64,000 nt of DNA. Source: Cymodocea nodosa. Its lineage: Eukaryota; Streptophyta; Magnoliopsida; Alismatales; Cymodoceaceae. The stretch is taken from contig CM072344.1 in NCBI GenBank assembly GCA_036874045.1, forward strand, positions 9,520,501 through 9,584,500. Direction: 5' to 3'. A program made the translations under genes and the position numbers. Under the pieces are notes generated by a model. The model did no database searches and was not told the origin of the DNA. It saw nothing but the letters and a program-made list of their open reading frames with translations. Positions 14,201 through 23,200 of the stretch are shown one piece after another. Within the stretch, counting starts at the first letter, position 1; each line of letters opens with the position of its first letter.

Positions 14201-17200
14201 TAACAATGGATTAAGGTACAAGAGGGGGGATTAAATACCCCTTACATAATCGGATATTCATTTAAGCTTAAATGGATATCCATTGGTTACAAACACACTT
14301 TTAACACAAATGATACTGTAATTATCTCTTGGATGCTAGCCTACATGAAACCGATGGTTGTGCATGGAGTATCTGTGTCGCACCCTACCAAAGAAATTTA
14401 GCATACTTTATGTCAAATGTATAGACATGAGAAAAACATATTTTAAGTGTATAAGCAACTATTCCAACTCAAACAAGGAGATAAGATCTATTAGAAACAT
14501 TTCTGCATTTTTAAATATTTAATCAATGAACATAACCTCTATCAACCTCCTATAGCAAATATTTCTACCTTTTGAAGTTACAAAGAGGAGTTTATTGTTG
14601 CCCTTTATCTTGCAAGTCTTAATTTAGATGTAGCATTGCAGATTTGTGGTCCTGTGTTGAACGTTGAGACTTTACTGATCTAAACACCACTTTTGCCAAA
14701 GTTGTATGCATTTCTACACAATCTGCAACCCAACTTGTTGATCAGTCTACTCTTGTAATTTCTAGTTGTTGTAAACAAGGATAAGATAGAGGAGGTCACG
14801 ATAATAGACAACATCCCAAATGTCAATGATATGGCAAACTTAAACACAAATTAGAAAAATGTTGGGACAAGTTTCCACATTTAAAGCCTCACTTAGCCAA
14901 TATCAACATTAAGACTTTTAACATGCTAGACATTTCTCCAACTAGACAGACTATCACTATCTCTCAAGTAGAGTATGATCATCTTCTCCAATCTTAAGGT
15001 TAAATTCCACTACCATGAGTGCCCATGTCACATCTACTCATCTAGGTATAAACATTAATAATGCATTGATTATTTTCAATGATGACCCATGAATAATAGA
15101 CTCTAGAACCTCTTCCCACATTTCAGGTAACCCAATCTTGTTTGAACGTCTGAATATCCTCAGTGACAAAACTTCTATTACTATTGTTGATGGTTGTTCA
15201 TGTTCTATATTTTGTCGAGTTAAGATTCAAGTCTCACCTTAGATACGATTGAACAATGTCTTTTATATATCTAAATTCTCTTTTAATTTATTATCCATTA
15301 GTGTTATTTCTATTTAACTACATTGTTCAGTTACATTTTATCATTTTCATTGTACCTTTTAAGACTTACAAACAAGACAAAAAATTGGTTTAGGGCATAG
15401 ACAAAACTCTTCTAGAGCATATGTCCTAATCTGTGACTATGTTTCTTGTGGCTTGCTCGCATGCATATCCAATATGGACACCTCCTTATGGCATTACCAT
15501 CTATGTCACTCGTCTTATGTCAAGCTCTTTCATGGGCTTCTATCTCTACTTTTAATTGTGTGTATTATCAGCTTGGGAAACAAACTCGTACTTCTTTTAA
15601 GCAGTTGAGTCTTACTACTTTTGTTGGTCTTTTTGATCTTGTTCATTATGATATATAGGGACTAAGTAGAGTCACATCTGTTACTAGTCACAAGTATTAT
15701 ATTGTTTTTGTTGTTGATTATTCTCAAGTGTACTAGGTCTATTTGCTCAAGTATCGTCATAGTGTACTTGATGTTTTTAAAAAAAATTTAGATGCAATAC
15801 AAAATCAATTTTCTATGTGCCTTAAAATTGTGTGTACTAATAATGCTCTTGAATTCATGCAAATTGAAGTTTAACATGCCTATTCCTCTAATATTTTGCA
15901 TCAGACTACTTTTCCTTATATTTTCCAACAAAATAGCATTGTTGAACATAAATATTGTCACATTCTTGATGTTACTCGCACTCTTATGATTCACACCTAT
16001 GTTTTCAAGTGTCTTTAGTCTGATATTGTTCTTACCATTGTTTTCTTGATAAATAGAATGTCGTCTACTACGCTAAAGTGGGTTATTCCTTTTCATCTCT
16101 ATCCTGACGATGAACTTTTCCTTATATCTCCCAGAGTTTTTGGATGTATGACCTTTGTTCAAGATTTATCTCTTAATAAATTATCCTCTCAAGCCATTAA
16201 ATGTGTCTTTATTGAATACTCTCAGACTCAAAAAAGCTATCGTTTGTATTACCCCCCTCACGTCATTATCATACTTCTATAAATGTCACATTTCTTGAGT
16301 TTCAGTACTACTTTGATAGCGTGAGGGACTCCAACCAAAACAATGGGAATACTCCCACTACTGTTCCTATTAACATCATCTGTCATCCTCCTACTTCTCC
16401 TGCTACCATGTCTACTGGGACACATATGCACAACTCTCTAAATCAACTACTTCTATAGGTATATAGTTGCACACCACGCCAACCTCCTATTGCTCTACCT
16501 CAACCATCCTTTAACCCAGAAATTGAGTCCTCCACTAAAGAGCTTTATATTGCCTTACGCAAAGCCTCCCACACTTGCACCCAACACCCCATTTCCTATT
16601 TCATGTCTTATAACCACCTTAGTACCACCTTCCATGATTTTTCCCTTCCCATCTCTAGTGAAAATTTACCTAGAGATCATTATGAAGCATTTCATGTCCT
16701 CCATTAAAAGGTAACCATGAATGACGAGATAGATGTTCTTTTATCTTGTGACACTTGAGATTTGGTTCCTTGTCTTAGTGATGCGAATGTAATCTCCTGT
16801 AAATAGGTTTTTACCATTAAAAAACATATTGATGGCACTATTGATCGCTACAAGGCTTGTCTTGTTGCTTGTAAGTTCTCAAAGGAATATAAAGTCGATT
16901 ACTTTGAGACTTTTTCTCCCGTTAGTCGTCTAAACTCCATTTGTATTCTTCTTACTATAAAGTAACCTCTAAGTTATATTGCTCAAGGAAAGTCTGCCTA
17001 CTTAACAAGGCTATTTATAACTTAAAACAAAAGTCAAAAGCATGGTTTGAAAAATTCAACAATGCCATGTGGAGTGGAAGTTTTGATAATTGTAAGGTGG
17101 ATCACTCTCTTTATCAAGCACATGCCTCATTGTGTGGTTATTCTTGCTATTTATATTGATGATATGTTTCTAATAAGAAGTGATACTCAAGGCGTTAAAG

Positions 17201-20200
17201 AAACCAAACATTTTCTTTGCCAACGCTTTGCCACCAAGGATATGGGAACCTCAAGATACTTCCTAGGAATTGAGATTGCATATTCCAACCAACATTTTGT
17301 CTCTCTCTTAAAGGAAATATGCATTGAACTTGTTAAGAGAAACAGGCTTGGAAGGTTACCAACTTGAAAGCACTCCTATTGAACAAGCTCACTCTTTTTG
17401 GGATGAACAATCTCCTATATTTAAAAATCCAAGACAGTATAGAAGATTAATTGAGAAACTTATATATTTAACAGTAATTAGACCCGATATTTGCTATGTT
17501 ATTAATTTGCTCAGTCAATTTATACATGTACCCAAAGTAATTCATTGACAAGGTGCTATTCGAGTGTTATCATATATCAAGAAAACACTAGAGAAAGGTC
17601 TTCTGTATGAAAATCAAGAGCATCTTCAGATTGAAGGTTTCTCTGATGTTGGTTATGTTGGTGATAAAAGTGATAAGAAATCTACATCCAGCTATTTAAC
17701 CTTCCTTAGAGGCAATCTAATTACGTCACGAAGCAAAAAACAAAATGTAGTATCAAAATCTAGCATCGAAGTTGAATATCATGCTATTTTCAAGTTAATA
17801 TGGTTGAAGGCCTTACAACAAGACTTGAGAGTTGATGTTAGTGATCTCATGTCCACGCATTGTGACAATTAAACCATAATCTAACCTTTTATGAGAGAAT
17901 CAAACATGTGGAAGTCAATTGTCATTTCATTAGAAACAATGTATTAAGGAATATTATATCAACTCCTTATACTCGATTTGAAGATGAACTTGTCGACGTT
18001 CTCACCAAAGGTTTAGGTACTAGAGTGTTTGAAAAATTTTGTAACAAGCTAAATATGATTGATATCTATACATAGTTCAAATTGAGGGGGAGTTTTTAAG
18101 TTATTCCTTTTTTGTGTACATCCGTTTAGCATGTATTTTAGGGTATATTTATACACCTTTGTATTGTGTGAACCTTGGATGAGCAATATGAACAGATTGA
18201 ATCTTCGTAGTTCTAAATTGTATGCATGAGAAAAGTCTTTAGATTATATACAAATAATAGAAAAAAAAACTTATAATAACAAATGATTTAAAATTCAAGT
18301 TACATTTCAATAAAATTCATATTACAATTCATACATGAAATATAAATTAATAAGATTATGCATAGTACAAGAGAATTTCCATAATTAAAAATTTATCAAC
18401 TATAAGATTTTAGAGTAAATTGTAAATTTCTATTCCTATAATTTAATTAATATCTTTTTAAAAATCTCACAAGAATTAATTAAAATAGAAAATAAGGTTT
18501 GTAAGAATATAAGAGACTAGTAAAAGAGGAATATTATTTATAAGTAAACATGATTTTTAAAAAAATATATCAAGATTTTTATGATTTTTTTAATACATCC
18601 ACCATTCTTTATGTAAAAATTTTTCTTCTCTCTTCCCTTCTCTTTATTTTCCTTTTTTTCACTTCTCTATAATCTCAATAATTAAAAATTTAATTGATTA
18701 TAAGATTTTAGAGTAAATTATAAATTTTTATTCTTATAATGCAATTAATATCTTTTTAAAAAAAACTTACAATAACTAATTCAAAAAATAGAAAATACTG
18801 TTTGTGAAAGTATGAGATATGCAAAAGAGAAATGTTATTCATAAGCAAACATAAATTTTAAAAAAAAATTAGAATTTTTGTGATTTTTTTGGTACTTCCA
18901 CCTTTTTTTTAAACATAATTTTTTCATTATTTTCTTTTCACTTTCCTTCTCTCTTTTTTTCTCTTCTCCCTTTTTTATACGTGTCTTCTTTTCTTTTTTT
19001 CTTTTTCTTTTTTTTAAATATCTCTCTTTCTTTTTTGCTCTTTTCATTTTTTTCTTTCATGCATGTCACCCCCTCCCTTTTTTCTCCTTCCACATCTATT
19101 GTTCATCCCCCCTCTCACTTACAAAACCCTAATGGATTTTGGTCATGGGCAATAACAATTAGACACTTCAATGAAAGCTCTAAACTAAGGCTTCAATGGC
19201 CAATGGAGAAGTATTTCATAGAGATTTTAATAGAGAACCTACCTCTGGATCAATCAACCCTTTCAACGAAATGATTGATCCATCCTCTTATAAGTTCAAG
19301 AAATGGCTAAACTCCAATGATCCATCAATCCATCATTAAGCTTAGATGCAGGATTATTTGAACTATGGTATTTTCAAAAATATCAATTGTTTTGGGATCA
19401 ACCAAATCAAAAGTCAATTTGGATCATCAATATTTTTCCAATTTAGATCGATATTTTAGTCCTTGATTACAAATCCTATCTTGTTGGTGCATTCTATGAG
19501 TAAATTACTAAGTGGGGAACAACTTTCCAAAGATTGCTCAAAAAAGGCTTTTATTAGGAAATTTAAAATACCATTTTCAAGGATTTTACGCAATAGGATT
19601 ACATCATGTTGTTGCATTACATCATACATTGTTGAGAAGTTACAATCTCATGTAACCAAAATTTGTACACTAAAATACAAGGTATAGAATGAAGGTAGTT
19701 GTCAGCACTTTTGCAAGGACAAACTTTATCCTGAACTTCACAATTTCATTGATCATGAGTTTAGAAACCATTGAAAGGAAGAGAAAATGAGATTCATAGT
19801 TATAGCCAAATATTCAAATATCAATATCATATCGAGGATTAGTCCTCTAAAAAAAAGGAAATGTATCAAAGATCAAAAACTATATCGATGGAAACACCAC
19901 TTTTTTAAAGATGACCAAAAAAACTCTAAATTTCAAATTGAAATTCAAGAATAAGATAAAACAAGCTATGATAAACATATAAAAGTACGTAAATTAATTT
20001 TCTAGGAAATTATCATGCCTAAAATATCAATTAAAAAAAATATAAGGGTTGCATGCATGAGAAGTCTTAAATCATATATAAATAAAATAAAATAACTCAT
20101 AATGATAAATGATTAAAAATTTAGGTTACAATTGAATATAATTCAAGTTACAATTCAATATATTTCAGATTATATTGTAATAGAAACAAAATTACAATTT

Positions 20201-23200
20201 AATAAATATCAAACTAAATTTCAATAGAATTTAGATTATAGTTCAATATTTATTATGTTATTTTTAAATAGTATTTAAGTTACAATTCATATATTAATAA
20301 GATTATGCATGGTAATAGAGAATTTCCATAACCTTCATAATTAAAAATTTTATCAACTATGAGATTTTAGAGTAAATTATAATTTTTTATTCCTATAATG
20401 TTGTTAATATCTTTTAAAAAATCTCACAAGAATTAATTAAAAAATAGAAAATAAAGTTTAGGAGAATATAATAGATAGGTAGAAGAGAAATGTTATTTAT
20501 AAGAAAATTATAATTTTAAAAAAATAAAAAAATATCAGAATTTTTTATGATTTGTTAATACTTCCATCATTTTTTATTTTTTCAATTTTTCTCTTCTCTT
20601 TTTTTCTTTTTTCCTTTCCCTTGTTAGTAATCTCTACGATTAAAAATTTTATCAATTATAAGATTTTAGATTAAATTATAAATTTTTATTATTATAATGT
20701 AATTAATATTTTTTTTATCTCATGTGAATAATTAAAAAAATAGAAAATGAAGTTGTGAAAATACAAGAAATAGGTAGAAAAAATGTTATTCGTAAGCAAA
20801 CATAATTTTTAAAAATATCAAAAAAAATTCTAATTTTTTAATACTTTCACCATTTTTTAAGTAATATTTTTATTTTCTTCCTTCTCTCTTCTCTTTTCAT
20901 TTTTTTTTCATTTTTTCCCATTCTTTTTTTTTCTTTTCCTCTTTATCTCTCTCCTTCCCCTTCACTTTTTTTTTTATTTTCTTCTCACATGCATGACTCC
21001 CTCCCTCCTTTCTACCTCTTCCATGAGATGCCCAACCACTAAAAACCTTAATAAGTTCTCACAATTTGTATAGTAGAAGTTTTACCATCAATGGTGGAAG
21101 CTTCACCATTAGCAATGGAAGCTTCACCTATCAATGGTGGAAACTTCAATCAATAGCAATGAAGGCAAAGGTACGACACTTTGACATTGAAACCTTCACC
21201 AGATCAATCAATCTTTTGCACAAATTGATCGATCCAACCTTCCACCATTCAAAAAGTACCCTAATTCTAATGATATCATGATCTAACAACATAAGATGGA
21301 TTGATTGATCCCTTCCAATACTAGAAATACAACCAATATCAATGTCAGCCATTAGAAAAATCAATCCAAATCAACAAAATATTGCCAATCTAGATCAATT
21401 TTTTAATCCTTGGTTATAGCCTAGGGTTAACCCCAAAATATAGCAATACATAATGACTTCAAGATTAATGGACAATGACAAGAATTCATTTACTTTTCAT
21501 TAGACAAATATCCGTAATGACATTTGATGCACTCTAACAAAAACTAAAACCTTAAAGAATTGAAAAAATAACACCATGAAGATCCAAACATTTTACCGAA
21601 GAAGATCCAAAGGAGGATCCAAACTAATGGCCAAAGGTTTTTTTTAAAGCTCAAATCATAGAAAATTTGCTTCTTTGTTATTAAAAATAAAAAACAAGTA
21701 AATGAATGCTAAACATACCATCAAAAGGAATGCTATTAAATAAAATATATCACAATATTCTAATTAAGTTATTCATGTGTAAACAATCTCTTAATCGCAT
21801 GCATCAACTGCAAGGAGAAAACACTAACCAACTGAGTTTTGATTTCTTCTCGTAACTGCTCCATCTCAGATCTTAGTTGGTTGATCGCCTTCCCCTATAC
21901 GCACATGTTTCAAGACACAGTTAAAAGAAAGAAACAGTAATACAACCATAATGACAAACTTTTGTGAAAACAATCAAATGACAATTGGTTGCAATCCTAT
22001 GCCTAAAAAAGATGAAGTTATTCAATCTTTTGTGAATTACATAAGAATCACATAGTAAAATAATTTAAAAGCCATTCTATGACTTAAATAGATGAAGTAA
22101 TTCAATTTTTGTGAATTATCTATGAATCACTTACTAAAATAAACTTTGCAAGATTTTTTAAAAATTTGACAACTTGGTCTATGGTTGTCAATGGATTGCA
22201 ATGAGTGAACAAGGGAAAGGTTTCATTTCTTTCAATAACAAACAATTTTTTTAAGAAATGATGAATGGTTTGTTACATTTATCAAAAATAAAGAGCAAAT
22301 ATTTTCATCCACTAGACAAACATGTCCATGTTTAGCTAGTTTAAGATATAGATAATGCAAAGAATAAGAGGTCTATCCACAAATTCATTTGAATATAATT
22401 AAAGAATCAAGAGAGCTACTACAGGATCCAGGTAACATACTACCAAGAAAATTAGAAAGACCAAGAGAGCATGGGGATCTAAGTGGGCCAAAAACCAACC
22501 TGTTGGTTAAAGCTCTCAGTCAAAGATGAATTCTCTGAAGCCAAGGACTCTGAAAGGGTTCTTGACATGTCAAGTGCCCGCTGCAAAGAGAACTTGTCTT
22601 GTGTCAAGTCCTCTATGTGCTGCAGAAACGTATGAGGTCAAATCCATAATTAATCAACAATTTATATGCAAATACCTCATCATTGTAGAACTTGTAAGTT
22701 AAAGGTGCACCCCTGCAATCAAGCACATGCCCAACAAACAAAAACTCCCAAACCAAAATAACAGAAAGAATCTTAATTTATCTGAATTACAAATGCAAGA
22801 GAAGCATAAAATAAATCATACCTTAGTCACACATTGGAAAAAAATAGATTCTGCATCAAAAATGAGCTGGCTTGACTAAAAATTTTGATTTTTGGGGCGG
22901 TTGAAAACAGACTTTCCAATCCAAAGAATCAAGGAGTACACTGTAAGCTTCCATATCAGGTTTAATAATTCCCTTGCTTACCATATTAAGTCCAAGGTCT
23001 TTGGCTGTGTTACAGAATTGCCAAAGAAATGGAGATCAAGTGATGGTTTTTATGAAAAGGCAATGCTTTCTTGGTTGGTGTCCATTGCTGCACTTTATGC
23101 CTATCTTTCACCACAACAGGTGCCCTCCTTTCTGAATTTGTCATGACCTTCTGGGTCTTTCTTCCGTTCAATATCCTACCTGAAAATTAGTGTTCTGGTT

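Larger units (their letters stand above)
10467..14306 (-). mobile_element. Copia-B, nested Ty1/Copia retrotransposon
   Basis: A 3.84-kb element on the minus strand with LTRs of 140-141 bp (14166-14306 upstream, 10467-10606 downstream). Target duplication: CAGAT at 10462-10466 and CAAAT at 14307-14311 (one mismatch). Removing the element and one copy rejoins the Copia-A gag frame as Trp-Tyr-Thr-Asp-Asp-Thr. The primer-site-like TGGTATGAGAGCC lies just inside the upstream LTR. It is shorter than a full Copia element, so internal deletions are likely. Its gag N-terminus (MASGSSSSRD) resembles that of Copia-A, which suggests related families. Confidence 0.87.
9904..18074 (+). pseudogene. Copia-A gag-pol (broken)
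   Basis: Order of remnants: gag starting MASSSNSHRGELLIKSFLEV (9904, repeated at 10266), interrupted by Copia-B; gag continuation from 14312 (DTVIISWML-like); a degraded zinc knuckle near 14810-14880; an integrase region about 15440-16280; reverse transcriptase about 16720-17360 with YIDDMFL at 17152-17163; RNase H about 17560-17880, with the last codons at 18074. Many stops and frameshifts occur throughout, so no polyprotein can be made. The domain order gag-integrase-RT-RNase H is diagnostic of Ty1/Copia. Confidence 0.85.
9334..18219 (+). mobile_element. Copia-A, Ty1/Copia retrotransposon (degenerate, interrupted)
   Basis: A Copia element with short LTRs: 5' LTR 9334-9477, primer site from 9478, gag-pol remnants, polypurine tract 18080-18092, 3' LTR 18093-18219. 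The 5-bp GTATG on both sides (9329-9333, 18220-18224) is the target duplication. It lies in BLI intron 6, antisense to the gene. Copia-B is inserted in its gag, and a 362-bp internal tandem duplication enlarges the same place. Without Copia-B the element is about 5 kb, the usual Copia size. Confidence 0.88.
9105..19466. repeat. Intron duplication, copy 1 (split by Copia-A)
   Basis: 9105-9333 plus 18225-19466 is one AT-rich unit of about 1.47 kb when Copia-A is removed. It matches 19808-21418 in the same orientation. Shared landmarks in order are CAGTCCTCTAAAAAAAAGGAA-like at the left, GCATGAGAA(A)AGTCTT, two runs of TTAGAGTAAATTATAAATT, a TTTTCTCTTCT-rich stretch, a CCCTCCC block, GATTGATC words, and AGTCCTTG at the right. 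No coding capacity apart from low-complexity frames. Confidence 0.6.

Noticed and set aside
18835-19047. 70-residue Lys/Glu/Arg-rich frame on the minus strand
   Set aside because: Reading of a T/C-rich low-complexity tract in an intron; no conserved feature.
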